Assembly: GCA_017395045.1 (NCBI GenBank)
Contig: JAFPWG010000011.1
Coordinates: forward strand, 1 to 64,000
Reading direction: 5' to 3'
DNA length: 64,000 nucleotides
DNA from: Bacteroidales bacterium
Lineage (GTDB): Bacteria > Bacteroidota > Bacteroidia > Bacteroidales > UBA932
A program made the position numbers and the translations under genes. Within the stretch, counting starts at the first letter, position 1. Every line of letters starts with the position of its first letter. This document shows positions 54,632 to 64,000 of this stretch, one piece after another. A model generated the notes under the pieces. The model worked only from the letters and a program-made list of their open reading frames with translations, made no database searches and had not been told where the DNA came from.

Positions 54632-57556
54632 ATGAAGAAAGCGCTTGTTTTCCTGTCCCTGCTCCTCGCCGCAACGGCCCACGCCGCTTCCGGCGGGTAC
54701 GCATTCCGCCAGTATTCATCCCGCGAGGGGCTGGCCTCCAATTCGGTCCGCGCCATCATCCAGGACCATATGGGGCTGGTCTGGATCGGGTCTTCCGGCG
54801 GACTGGACAGCTTCGACGGGCGCGATATCATCCATCATCCTTTCCCGCATGGGGAAATCGCCTCGGTCAAGTGCCTGCTGGAAGATGCGGCCCATACGCT
54901 CTGGATCGGAACGGACAACACCGTTTACCGGTATTCCGGGAATCAGATCAGCCAGATACCCGGCATCCGGGAGGCGGACATCACCGGAATGGCCGAAGGG
55001 GAAGACGGGACCCTGTGGGTAACCACCTGGGGCAAAGGGGTTTTCCGCATCCGTGACGGCGTCCCGGAAGGGCTGCTGGACGGGCATATGCTGGAGGACG
55101 TCCTGGTCGCCGCAGACGGAAGGATCTGGGTGGCGGACTCTTCTGAAGAACCCGGACTGCTCGTGTATAATGCCGCGACAGGCACGTTCGTCTCTCCGGG
55201 TCTTTCCTTTGAAGAATGCACGCCTACGCGTATATGCGCAATAGAACAGGATGGGAACGGAGACCTCTGGCTGGGCACCTGGAACCTGGGACTCTACCGG
55301 ATGGATGCCGGCACCCGGACCGTCCGGCCCGCGGCTGCGCCCGAGGCCGGATTCAACCACATCCACTCCCTCACGCACGACGGGACCTGGAAATTCCTCG
55401 TGGGATCCGACGACGGGCTCCTCGAGTTGAATTTCCTGACCGGAGAGCGGACGCTCTACCGGAATGACCGCAAGGACCGGACCTCCCTTTCCGACAAATT
55501 CGTTTACCCCGTGATGCGGGACCGCGAAGGCGGCCTGTGGATCGGAACCTATTATGGTGGAGTGAATTACGCCTCCCCGGACGCGGGGCGTTTCCTGTTC
55601 CGCTCCCTGTCCGACCTGGTGGGCGCGGATGAAGACTATATCGTCAGCTGCCTGTGTGAAGACCCGGACGGCACCCTTTGGTTCGGTTCCGACAACGGAG
55701 GCCTTTTCCATTACGACCCGGTCCGGAACACCGCCGGCCGATGGCCGGCCGCGCCCGGATGGAGCCGCCGGCTGGCCTCCCTCAACGTCCACGCCCTGCT
55801 GCGGTGGGAGGATGACCTCTGGATCGGGACCTACTCGGAGAACCTGATCCGCATCAACCTCCGCACAGGCAGGATCCGGGAATACGGTCCCTCCGACGGG
55901 CTGAACGCCTCCAGCGTCTACGCCCTGCAGCCGGGAGCGGACGGCACCCTCTGGGCGGGCACCAGTACCGGAATCTGCCGCTTCGACGCCGACGCCGACC
56001 GGTTCATCCCGGAACGAACGGCCGATTGGGTGATGGGCATCCTGGCCGGGGCCGACGGGACCCTGTGGTTCACGACGGTCCGGAACGGCGTCCTCTGCCG
56101 CGCCGCAGACGGGTCCTGGCGGTCCTTTACCGTGGACGACGGCCTCCTTTCAAACTATGTCAACTGTCTCGATTCCGCCCCGGATGGCATCTATGTCGGA
56201 ACGCAGAATGGCCTGTCCCTCCTCCAGGAAGACGGTGCGACGACCCTGCTGCCGGATGAAAACATCCAGAAAATCGTTTTCGACGGGAAGCAGCTGTGGA
56301 TATCGACGGTTTCCGGCCTTCTCCGCTATTCACCCGAAAACGGCCGTCACGAGCCGTTCGGCGAAAGCGAAGGACTCCAGACCAGCCTGTTCTCCCAGAA
56401 CGCCGGCCTGCTTGCACGGGACGGAAGCGTCTACCTGGGAGCGGCCGACGGCTTCATCTCGTTCTTTCCCGGTGCCATCAAGACCAACACCCTGCCGCCA
56501 CCGGTCATTTTCACCCGGTTCCAGGCTTCCGGACCCGGCATCTCGGAAAACGTCTTCCAGTCCCAGGGTTTCAACCGCATCGTCCTCCCCTGGCGGATGC
56601 GGGATCTCCGCATCTCCTTCGCCGCCCTCAGCTACAGCGCCCCCGAAAAGGTCCAATATGCCTACCGCCTGGAAGGTCTGAGTCCGGACTGGAAAGAATT
56701 GGGGAACCAGAACTATCTGTCTCTGAACCAGTTACAACCAGGCCACTATCATCTCCAGGTCATCGCCTGGAATGCCGGCGGAACCTGGGACCAGGAAGGA
56801 GCCTCCCTGTCCTTCATCGTCCGCCCGCACCCGCTCGTTTCCAACATCGCCATCACGCTGTACGTCCTGTTCACCGCCGCCCTCTTCTACCTGCTTGGCC
56901 GGTGGTACCTGCGGCGCACGGCCCGCAAATCGGAACTTCAATTCGCCCGGAAGCTGGACGAGGCCCTTTCCCTGGCCAAGGAAGAGGAAAGAGACGACCG
57001 TTACCAGCTCATTACCGCCCTTTCCGACCAGCTGGAAGCGCCCCTGGCCGGCATCGAAACGCAGCTGGACCGGCTGAACAACCGACCCCAGGCCCTGGCC
57101 GAAGCCAAAGGGGAAATCAACCTGATTGAAAAGAACCACCGGATGCTCAAAGGGGTCGCCGCCTCCTTGCAGCAGCTTCGCGGAAACCTTTCTCCCCGGC
57201 ACGGTGAATCCCGGCACGAGCCCACCCGGGAGGAGGACTTCCTCACCCGGCTGGACCGTCTCATCAACGACAACATCTCGAACCCCGACCTGTCCGTTCC
57301 CTTCCTGGCCAAGGAACTGGCCATCTCCCGCTCCGGACTGTTCGCGAAAGTCAAGGAACTTACGGGCGAAACGCCCAACAGCCTCATCAACCAGGCCCGG
57401 CTGAACGCCGCCGCGAAACTCCTGTCCGAAGGAAAACACACCGTGGGGGAGATCTGCTACATGACCGGTTTCTCCTCCCCCAGTTATTTCTCGAAAAGCT
57501 TCGTCAGCCAATTCGGTTTTACCCCTCACGAATGGATGCAGATGCATCGGGGTTAG
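54632..57556 (+). CDS. Transmembrane regulator with HTCS layout but no kinase or receiver
   Basis: 974 aa from MKKALVFLSLLLAATAHA (signal peptide). A periplasmic double propeller of repeats (for example GLVWIGSSGGLDSFDG, TLWAGTSTGICRF) spans about 22-640. A Y_Y_Y domain (about 650-730), a transmembrane helix (about 737-756) and an AraC-type HTH (about 868-974, GFSSPSYFSKSFVSQFGFTP) follow. In hybrid two-component systems a histidine kinase and a receiver of about 400 aa lie between; here only a DHp-like helical remnant stays, with SDQLEAPL where SHELRTPL is usual (His to Asp at about 799). No ATPase domain, no receiver. It is divergent from the GH127 operon and precedes susC. Confidence 0.88.
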   Translation: MKKALVFLSLLLAATAHAASGGYAFRQYSSREGLASNSVRAIIQDHMGLVWIGSSGGLDSFDGRDIIHHPFPHGEIASVKCLLEDAAHTLWIGTDNTVYRYSGNQISQIPGIREADITGMAEGEDGTLWVTTWGKGVFRIRDGVPEGLLDGHMLEDVLVAADGRIWVADSSEEPGLLVYNAATGTFVSPGLSFEECTPTRICAIEQDGNGDLWLGTWNLGLYRMDAGTRTVRPAAAPEAGFNHIHSLTHDGTWKFLVGSDDGLLELNFLTGERTLYRNDRKDRTSLSDKFVYPVMRDREGGLWIGTYYGGVNYASPDAGRFLFRSLSDLVGADEDYIVSCLCEDPDGTLWFGSDNGGLFHYDPVRNTAGRWPAAPGWSRRLASLNVHALLRWEDDLWIGTYSENLIRINLRTGRIREYGPSDGLNASSVYALQPGADGTLWAGTSTGICRFDADADRFIPERTADWVMGILAGADGTLWFTTVRNGVLCRAADGSWRSFTVDDGLLSNYVNCLDSAPDGIYVGTQNGLSLLQEDGATTLLPDENIQKIVFDGKQLWISTVSGLLRYSPENGRHEPFGESEGLQTSLFSQNAGLLARDGSVYLGAADGFISFFPGAIKTNTLPPPVIFTRFQASGPGISENVFQSQGFNRIVLPWRMRDLRISFAALSYSAPEKVQYAYRLEGLSPDWKELGNQNYLSLNQLQPGHYHLQVIAWNAGGTWDQEGASLSFIVRPHPLVSNIAITLYVLFTAALFYLLGRWYLRRTARKSELQFARKLDEALSLAKEEERDDRYQLITALSDQLEAPLAGIETQLDRLNNRPQALAEAKGEINLIEKNHRMLKGVAASLQQLRGNLSPRHGESRHEPTREEDFLTRLDRLINDNISNPDLSVPFLAKELAISRSGLFAKVKELTGETPNSLINQARLNAAAKLLSEGKHTVGEICYMTGFSSPSYFSKSFVSQFGFTPHEWMQMHRG

Positions 57557-57559
57557 TTT

Positions 57560-57586
57560 TTGGACGTTATCGAAAGAATCTTGGAC
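57560..57586 (+). promoter_or_regulatory. 27-bp direct-repeat operator upstream of susC
   Basis: TTGGACG at 57560 and TTGGAC at 57581 (21-bp period), with AAGAAT between. It matches the element before GH127 at 18 or more of 27 positions, and the gap to the -7 box is 31 nt in both. It follows directly after the regulator gene's stop. Confidence 0.65.
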
Positions 57587-57617
57587 TATTCTGTCTATTC
57601 CCAAAGGATAGGCCGTT

Positions 57618-57625
57618 TAATTTTG
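57618..57625 (+). promoter_or_regulatory. -7 element of the susC operon
   Basis: TAATTTTG matches TAnnTTTG. No -33 element is visible; the 27-bp element ends 31 nt upstream. The leader to the ATG at 57688 is about 57 nt. Confidence 0.6.
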
Positions 57626-57687
57626 TATGTCGACCCAAAGCGACCTGAACTGACACAACAACCATAACACAAACCTACATTAACCTT

Positions 57688-60600
57688 ATGTCCATTTCCC
57701 AATTCTTTTCGAAGGCCAGGGCAGCATCCGCACTCCTCGCAGGAGCCCTGCTGCTTTCCGCCTCCGCCTTTGCACAAGGCCTCGCGGACCGTTACCGGAA
57801 CGGTCCGCGAGGCCTCCGGCGAGCCGGTCATCGGCGCCGGCGTCCTGGTCGCAGGAACGCCCTCCGGAGCCGTCACCGACATCGATGGCCAGTACCGGAT
57901 CACCGGTGTCAAACCCGACGCCGTCATCACGGTGACCGCCATCGGCTTCAAGACCATCGAGGAGCCTGTCCGCGGCCGCAACCGGATCGACTTCACCCTG
58001 GAAGGAGACTTCCTGGCCCTGGACGATGCAGTCGTCATCGGCTACGGCACCCAGCGCAAGGGTGACATCACCTCCGCCGTCGCTTCGGTCAAGAGCGAGG
58101 AATTCCTCGCCGGTAACATCGGCGACGCCGCCCAGCTCATCAAGGGCAAGGTGGCCGGTCTGAACGTCACCAAGGGCAACGGTGACCCGAACTCCTCCTC
58201 CACCATCATGCTCCGCGGCGTCACCTCCCTGATGGGCGGCTACACCCCGCTCATCCTGGTGGACGGCATCGAGGGCTCCCTGGAAACCGTCGCTCCGGAA
58301 TCCATCGAGGAGATCTCCGTGCTGAAGGACGCTTCCGCGGCCGCCATCTACGGTACGCGCGGCGCAGCCGGCGTCATCCTCATCACCACCAAGAACGGAA
58401 AGGTGGGCGAGCACTTCGACATTTCCTACAACGGCTACGCCTCCATGTCCAACTTCGCCAAGCGCGTGGACTTCATGGATGCCGACTTCATGCACATGCT
58501 GGAGTCCCTGGGCACCAACAAGAAAGGCGTTTCCTACCTTTCCAAGTACTCCCCGTTCGCCGACCTGGGCTACACCACCGACTGGCTGGACGAAGTCTCC
58601 CGCTGGGGATTCACCCACAACCATAACATCGCCCTGGAAGGCGGCTCCAAGCACATGGCCTATTCCGCCAACGTCACCTACCGGGACAACCAGGGTGTGA
58701 TCATCGGATCCTACACCAAGGACCTGCGTGCCCAGATGGACCTCACGCAGTATCTCTTCGACGACATCCTGAAGGTGAACTTCAACATGCTCAAGACGCT
58801 CTCCCAGAGCGACAACCAGGACAGCTGGACCATGTACCACCAGGCTGTGATCCGCAACCCTACTGCCCCGATCTACGTGAACGGCGACCCGAACGAGGAC
58901 TATTATGAGCAGACGGCTCCGCTGTACTACTACAACCCGGTTCCTTATAATAAGGAGCACATCGGCGACTACCGCATCGAGAGCACCCGCCTCACGGCCA
59001 ACATCACCCTCGAGCCCGTCCGGGGCTGGAAGACGAACCTGCAGCTCTCCACCCGCCGCAACAACTCCGTGAACGAATACTACGACACCGCGAAGATCCA
59101 GGGCAACCGCTGGCGCGACATCAACGGCAGCGCCGGCAAGAGCCAGGGCGACTTCACGGAGAACCTTCTGGAACTCACTTCCCAGTATGACCTTCAGGCT
59201 GGCCGGCACCACGCCACCATCATGGGCGGCTATAGCTGGATGAAGGACTCCAGCGACGGATTCGGCGCCTCCAACTCCGAGTTCCCGACCGACGCCTACC
59301 TGTACAACAAACTGGAAGCGGGCCGTCTCGCCGAACTCATCGAAACCGGCGAAGGGGAGAACAAGACCACCACGCTCAAGACCTACGGCGGCGTCTCCTC
59401 CTGGAAGAACGAGTCCCTGCTGATCGGCTTCTTCGGCCGTTTCACCTATAACTATGACAACCGGTTCAACCTCCTGGCCACCCTCCGTTACGAAGGATCC
59501 TCCAAGTTCGGCGCCGGCCACAAGTGGGGTCTGTTCCCGGCCGTTTCCGCCGGTTGGACCATCTCCAACGAAGACTGGCTCAAGGATGCCGGCTGGATCG
59601 AAAACCTCAAGCTCCGCGCCGGTTACGGTAAGACGGGCGTCATCCCCGGCAGCTCCTACATGTCCCTGCTGCTGTACGACTATGACACCCAATACGGCAA
59701 CTACATCACGCCGGACGGCGTCTGGCGTCCTTCCCTCACCCCGACGCAGAACGCCAACCCCGACCTCAAGTGGGAAAACACCCAGGAGGTCAACGTCGGT
59801 CTGGACTTCGGATTCTTCCACGGCCGCCTGTTCGGCTCCCTGGACGGATACTATAAGCTCACCACGGACCTCCTCTGGGACTACAGCGTCCCGGTCCCCC
59901 CGAACCTGTACGGCAGCACCACCGCCAACGTCGGTTCCATGAGCAACTACGGTGTCGAGCTCATGCTCGGCGGCATTCCCGTCCGGACGCGCAACTTCGA
60001 GTGGAGCACCACCCTCACGGCCGCCCACAACAAGAACAAGCTCGTCTCCCTGTCCAACGAACTCTATGAGACCGAGGACTACATCGACGGTGCCTGGACC
60101 GAAGAGCCTACCTCCATGTGCGTCCAGCGTACCTATATCGGCGGTTCCCTCGGCGACTTCTACATGCTGAAGTCCACCGGCCTCGGTACCGCGCGTTCCA
60201 ACAAGGGTCTGTGGATGATCGAGAACCCCGCCACCGGCGAATCCGACATGTTCGTGGACGGCATGCGCAGCTACGATTCCAGCTACCGTCAGTACCTGGG
60301 ATCCGGCCTCCCGAAGGTCACCCTGGGCTGGACCAACAACTTCCGCCTGTTCAACTTCGACCTGGTCCTGGCCTTCTCCAGCCAGCTCGGACACAAGATC
60401 TTCAACTGCCAGCGGATGTTCTACGAGAACCTGAACATCGGCCTCAACCGCTACAAGAGCGCGGTGCTGCCCGTTTACGGCGGAGTCCTCTCCCCTTCCC
60501 AGCAGCCGGTTGCCGTGAGCTACTATCTGGAGAACGGCGACTACCTGAAACTGGATAACCTCAACCTCGGTTACACTTTCAACACCTCGAAGGCCAAGTA

Positions 60601-61345
60601 CCTCGAAAAGGCCCGTATCTACTTCTCCGGCGAGAACGTGTTCACTCTGACTGCCTACAAGGGCATCGACCCGGAAATGTCCACCAGCGACCGCTTCGGC
60701 TTCGGCGTGGACTACCGCAACAAGTACCCGACCATCCGTACCTGGACCATCGGCGTGAACATCACCTTCGGCGGTGGGAAATCGAAGGAAAGGACCGTCT
60801 CGGAAGTGATCCCCGCCTTCGTCGACCGTAGACCGGCCGAACCCGATCCGCAGGCGCTCGAAAGGGCCCGGAAGGAAGGTGAGCGGATCGCCGCTGAAAA
60901 GTTCGCCGCCGAGAAAGCCGCCATCGAGAAGGCTGCCGCCGAGAAACTCGCAGCCCAGAAGGCCGCTTGCGACGAGGCCCTGAGCAAGGCCGCCCAAAAG
61001 AACGTCTCCAGCGCCAAAGGCCTGCAGATGAACCACGTCGACACGTTCTTCCTGCTGAATTCTTCGGTCATCTCCTCCGAGGAAGCCGCCAAGTTGAACG
61101 AGTATGCCGAGTGGCTGAAAGAGCATCCGGCCCTCAAGGTCCTGGTGACCGGTTATGCCGACCGCAACACCGGCACCCACGAACAGAACGAAGAGCTCTC
61201 CATGGCCCGTGCCAAGGCGGTCCGGGATTACCTGGTCAAGCAGGGCGTGGAGGTTTCCCGCATCTACATGGAGGCCAAGGGCGATTCCGTCCAGCCGTTC
61301 GCCGAGGCGGAAATGAACCGCGTCGCCATCAGCACACTTAAATAA
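57688..61345 (+). CDS. SusC-like TonB-dependent receptor with C-terminal OmpA-like domain; frameshifted
   Basis: Outer-membrane glycan or peptide importer. The signal peptide (MSISQFFSKARAASALLAGA, ending ASAFAQ) is in the frame starting 57688, but the mature part (ASRTVTGTVREASGEPVIGA) reads in the +1 frame. One extra G in AAGG at 57778-57779 explains the shift. Mature domains: CarboxypepD_reg-like (about 57785-58020), plug (VVIGYGTQRKGDITSAVASV; NVTKGNGDPNSSS), and a barrel ending TWTIGVNITFGGG near 60780. Then comes an Ala/Lys/Glu-rich helix (about 60780-61010) and an OmpA-like domain (about 61027-61342; VTGYADRNTGT, LSMARAKAVRDYLV, MNRVAI). As written, the frame is broken; it may be a sequencing error. 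Confidence 0.88.
57777..57815. repeat. Perfect 17-bp inverted repeat in susC
   Basis: AGGCCTCGCGGACCGTT and AACGGTCCGCGAGGCCT pair without mismatch around loop ACCGG. It covers the codons for ASRTVTGTVREAS at the signal-peptide junction and abuts the one-base frameshift at 57778. As RNA it is a very stable hairpin. Confidence 0.9.
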
Positions 61346-61362
61346 TACAGGAGGATTCCATC

Positions 61363-63303
61363 ATGAAAAACATAACCAGACTTTTTGCTGCCGTCGCGCT
61401 TGGTTCCGCGCTCGTTTTCGGAAACACCGCCTGCACCAACCTTGACGAACATATCTACTCCTCCCTGTCGCCGGACAACCTGTCCGGAACCGATGACGAG
61501 GTCCAGGATATGCTGGGCAACCTCTATGTCCAGCTCCGTTTCATGTACTGGTCCTGGGAAGGCTACTTCGACATCAACGAAGAGAGTTCCGACCTGATCA
61601 TGACCCCGTACCGCACCTATGGCGGCTGGGGCGCCCAGTACATCAACCTGCACCAGAACAATCCGTACGCCGGTATCCCGCACCTCTGGCAGGAATGGGA
61701 CTACTGCTACAACGGCATCATGAAGGCCAACCAGCTCCTGGAAACCCCTTCCATCATGGAGAACAAGGAAGCCTTCGCGGAGGTCCGCGCCATCCGCGCC
61801 CTCTACTATTTCGTACTCTTCGACCTGTGGCGCAACATCCCGCTTGAGACAGGTTACGAGGCCACCCTGGAACCCGGCTACCTGCCCGAGCAGAGCGCTC
61901 CGGAACATGTGTGGGATTTCCTGGCCAAGGAAGTGGAAGAGTGCATCCCCGATATGCCCACCACCAAGCTCTACGGCCGGATGAACAAGTATGCCGCCTG
62001 CATGCTGGCCGCCAAGGTGTTCCTGAACCACGACGCCTGGCTCCGCGGTTTCGAGAAGGATGCCGCCACCAACCTCGTGATGAGCGAGCACGCCCGGAAC
62101 AACCGCAACTGGGACAGCGAGTTCTTCGTGACCAATGCGCAGAACGGCAACAAGTGGTACAAGAAGGCCTACGAGTATGCCAAGATCGTCGTCGACGAAG
62201 GCGGCTACACCCTCGCCGAGAACTACCTGGACAACAGCAAGTGCAACCTGAACACCGCCCAGGAGGTCATCTTCGTCCTCCCGCTGGATGGTGCGAAAGC
62301 CAGCCACAACTATCTGGTGAACAAGTGCTTCGTGGGCCGTGGCGGCGCCGCCTTCGGCTACAGCGGAACCCCGTGGAACGGCTCCTGCGCCGTGCCTCAG
62401 TTCATCCACAGCTATGATCCGGACGACTCCCGTCTCACCGACACCTGGGCCATCGGCCAGCAATACTACTTCAGCGACGGTTTCCCGATCTACGAGGCCG
62501 AGCAGAAACGGTCCGACGACGGCCCCGACATGCTCACCGACGCCATGATCGCCGCCGAGCCCAAGCACAAGGAGCACAGCCACGCCGCCGGCAATTATCC
62601 GCTGGTGTACACCGTGGAAGTCCACTCCATCAACAACCCCGGAGCCTTTGACTTCGAGGGCGCCCGCTTCAAGAAGCAGGAGATCGTGCCCGGCAACCGC
62701 GGCACCTACGGCGACGACGTGTGCTTCTACCGCCTGTCCGACGCCTACTTCATCATGGCCGAGACCGTGCTCCGCGCCGGTGGCATCGACGGCAAGACCG
62801 ATGCCGACGCCGCCGCCTGGGTCACCATGGTCCGCCAGCGCGCCTTCAAAAGCAATCCCGCCAAGGCTACCCGTACTGCCGCCCAGCTCCGCGGCGACAG
62901 CGTGTACGACTACGGCGTGCGCGAGTGCTCCACCGCCAACTCCGCGAATCCGTATGCCGACTTCCAGTTCGACGCTTCCGGCAATCCGCTCCCGTCTTCC
63001 TTCACGGACTATTCCAAGGACAACACCGCCACCATCGAACTCGGCGGTCTCCTGGACGACCTCGCCTGGGAGTTCGTGGGCGAGCATCACCGCCGTCAGG
63101 ACCTGATCCGCTTCATGCTGTCCGACGGCCGCAACGTCTACAACGGAAAGACCTGGTTCTGCCGCAAGAACAAGATGGCCGTGGGCGACTGGCACAACAA
63201 CGTGTTCCCCATCTACACGGAATTCGTCCAGTCCAACGTCAAGCTCGTCCAGAACTACGGCTTCTCCGACAACACGGACGAGGAGAACCCTTCCGGAGAT
63301 TAA
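61363..63303 (+). CDS. SusD-like nutrient-binding outer-membrane lipoprotein
   Basis: 646 aa with SPII signal FGNTACTNLD. SusD/RagB features: EHIYSSLSPDNLSGTDDEVQ at the N-terminus, TPR-like helices with WDYCYNGIMKANQLLE and AEVRAIRALYYFVLFDLWRNI, and a C-terminal LAWEFVGEHHRRQDLIRFMLSDG block. It forms the lid of the SusC channel. It lies 17 nt after susC. Ligand not readable; locus context suggests arabinosylated glycoprotein or oligosaccharides. Confidence 0.93.
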   Translation: MKNITRLFAAVALGSALVFGNTACTNLDEHIYSSLSPDNLSGTDDEVQDMLGNLYVQLRFMYWSWEGYFDINEESSDLIMTPYRTYGGWGAQYINLHQNNPYAGIPHLWQEWDYCYNGIMKANQLLETPSIMENKEAFAEVRAIRALYYFVLFDLWRNIPLETGYEATLEPGYLPEQSAPEHVWDFLAKEVEECIPDMPTTKLYGRMNKYAACMLAAKVFLNHDAWLRGFEKDAATNLVMSEHARNNRNWDSEFFVTNAQNGNKWYKKAYEYAKIVVDEGGYTLAENYLDNSKCNLNTAQEVIFVLPLDGAKASHNYLVNKCFVGRGGAAFGYSGTPWNGSCAVPQFIHSYDPDDSRLTDTWAIGQQYYFSDGFPIYEAEQKRSDDGPDMLTDAMIAAEPKHKEHSHAAGNYPLVYTVEVHSINNPGAFDFEGARFKKQEIVPGNRGTYGDDVCFYRLSDAYFIMAETVLRAGGIDGKTDADAAAWVTMVRQRAFKSNPAKATRTAAQLRGDSVYDYGVRECSTANSANPYADFQFDASGNPLPSSFTDYSKDNTATIELGGLLDDLAWEFVGEHHRRQDLIRFMLSDGRNVYNGKTWFCRKNKMAVGDWHNNVFPIYTEFVQSNVKLVQNYGFSDNTDEENPSGD

Positions 63304-63337
63304 CTGATAACCAACCAACAACACAAAAACCAATACG

Positions 63338-64000
63338 ATGAAAAGAATCTTTTGGCTGCTTGCAGCCGCCGCGGTCGCCATCACGGCCTGCAACAAACCC
63401 CAGTACATCATCCCGATCGACGATGATGATGATCCTGAGAATCCCGTCGACCCGATCGACCAAGGATATAAGGAGAAGACCTTCGTGGTGAACATCACCC
63501 TCAAGGACGGTGTCAACAATACCTATGACGGCACCGTGGGCACGATGCCCGGCAACGAGATCCTGGACTTCTTCGACATGACCGCCGAAGAGTTCTACAA
63601 AGGAATGGGCACCTGCACCACCGGCTCCATGGAATCCCAGCAGTCCGACAACACGGTCCTGTTCGGCATGGCGATCAAGAACAGCACCGACGACCTCAAG
63701 TGGGTACCTTCCACCTCCAACAATTTCGGTCACTGGATCGGAAAAGACGGTGAACTGGTCACCTGGGGCGACGACGCCTACTTCTTCACCGAAAGCCTTT
63801 GCGAATGGGGCCTGGACGCTCCCGACGCCGAAACGCTCGAAGACATGTGGAAATTCACGGTGGGCTGCTTCCCCGGACGCACCTCCGCCGGCCAGACCTA
63901 CAAGGCCACGGAAGTGTTCTTCGTCACCGATGAAGACGACGTGGAACTGTATGCCTTCGTCCAGTGGAACGTGACCATCGAGGCCGCCGAAGAAGTGAAT
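63338..64000 (+). CDS. Surface lipoprotein downstream of susD (partial)
   Basis: Open to the right edge, at least 221 aa. MKRIFWLLAAAAVAITACNK is an SPII signal. An acidic spacer IDDDDDPENPVDPIDQ, then a repeated beta domain (FVVNITLKDGVNNTYDG; MWKFTVGCFPGRTSAGQTYK) resembling DUF4859-type modules. It takes the SusE/F-like position after SusCD, so it is probably a surface glycan-binding protein. Start is 34 nt after the susD stop. Confidence 0.8.
   Translation, partial: MKRIFWLLAAAAVAITACNKPQYIIPIDDDDDPENPVDPIDQGYKEKTFVVNITLKDGVNNTYDGTVGTMPGNEILDFFDMTAEEFYKGMGTCTTGSMESQQSDNTVLFGMAIKNSTDDLKWVPSTSNNFGHWIGKDGELVTWGDDAYFFTESLCEWGLDAPDAETLEDMWKFTVGCFPGRTSAGQTYKATEVFFVTDEDDVELYAFVQWNVTIEAAEEVN

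Noticed and set aside
57688-58065. A separate 125-aa gene starting with a good signal peptide
   Set aside because: After residue 30 the translation is Arg/Pro/His-rich and out of frame with the conserved SusC domain that follows. It is the 5' end of susC, broken by one base.

Overview
The window looks like the chromosome of a GC-rich, anaerobic, glycan-degrading member of Bacteroidota, most likely an uncultured gut or rumen Bacteroidales. The evidence is a SusC/SusD pair, GH97 and SusA-type GH13 enzymes, many SPII lipoprotein signals, a KorABCD 2-oxoacid:ferredoxin oxidoreductase, glycyl-radical chemistry, and Bacteroidota-type promoters (-7 TAnnTTTG, sometimes with a -33 TTTTG 19-20 nt upstream). 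I see no insertion sequence, CRISPR array or prophage. Long open frames antisense to the real genes are a by-product of GC-rich codon use.

Layout. 1-461 (minus): a tRNA Thr-Tyr-Gly-Thr cluster leading into tuf. 539-7987 (minus): two MFS transporters, dxs and a GH2 enzyme, followed by a short relic of a lost hydrolase gene. 8009-10801: uvrA. 10826-18232 (minus): a starch/maltodextrin operon (two GH13 lipoproteins and a GH97) with an overlapping nucleoside kinase. 18347-20611 (minus): a small membrane protein, a Gfo/Idh/MocA oxidoreductase and an SDR epimerase. 20682-22170 (minus): tRNA-Pro and dinB. 22225-27707 (plus): a xylose operon (Nudix-type regulator, xylB, xylA, xylE) and then a small EF-hand/LEA-like protein. 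27778-32934 (minus): butyrate kinase, branched-chain aminotransferase, a TPR protein and korD-A-B-C, an apparent keto-acid energy module.

33084-64000 is the most interesting part. From 54497 down to 42486 one minus-strand operon encodes a GH127, a GH51, a CotH-like kinase, a second GH127/GH146-type enzyme, a GH27 and a DPP-IV-type prolyl peptidase. It is followed by P5C dehydrogenase (pruA), a zinc-metallopeptidase-like lipoprotein, an Xaa-Pro aminopeptidase and a glycyl radical enzyme whose active site matches trans-4-hydroxy-L-proline dehydratase (HypD), with its activase. Divergently, a transmembrane regulator with a hybrid two-component layout but no kinase or receiver precedes a SusC/SusD/lipoprotein set. 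Two promoters, of the hydrolase operon and of susC, share a 27-bp direct-repeat element at the identical distance (31 nt) from the -7 box.

My reading (inference) is a hydroxyproline-rich glycoprotein (extensin-type) utilisation locus. Arabinofuranosidases would strip Hyp-linked arabinosides, the alpha-galactosidase would remove Ser-linked galactose, prolyl peptidases would cut the backbone, HypD would convert free hydroxyproline to P5C, and PruA would oxidise that to glutamate. Further oddities: susC carries a C-terminal OmpA-like domain and has a one-base frameshift at the edge of a perfect 17-bp inverted repeat at its signal-peptide junction.
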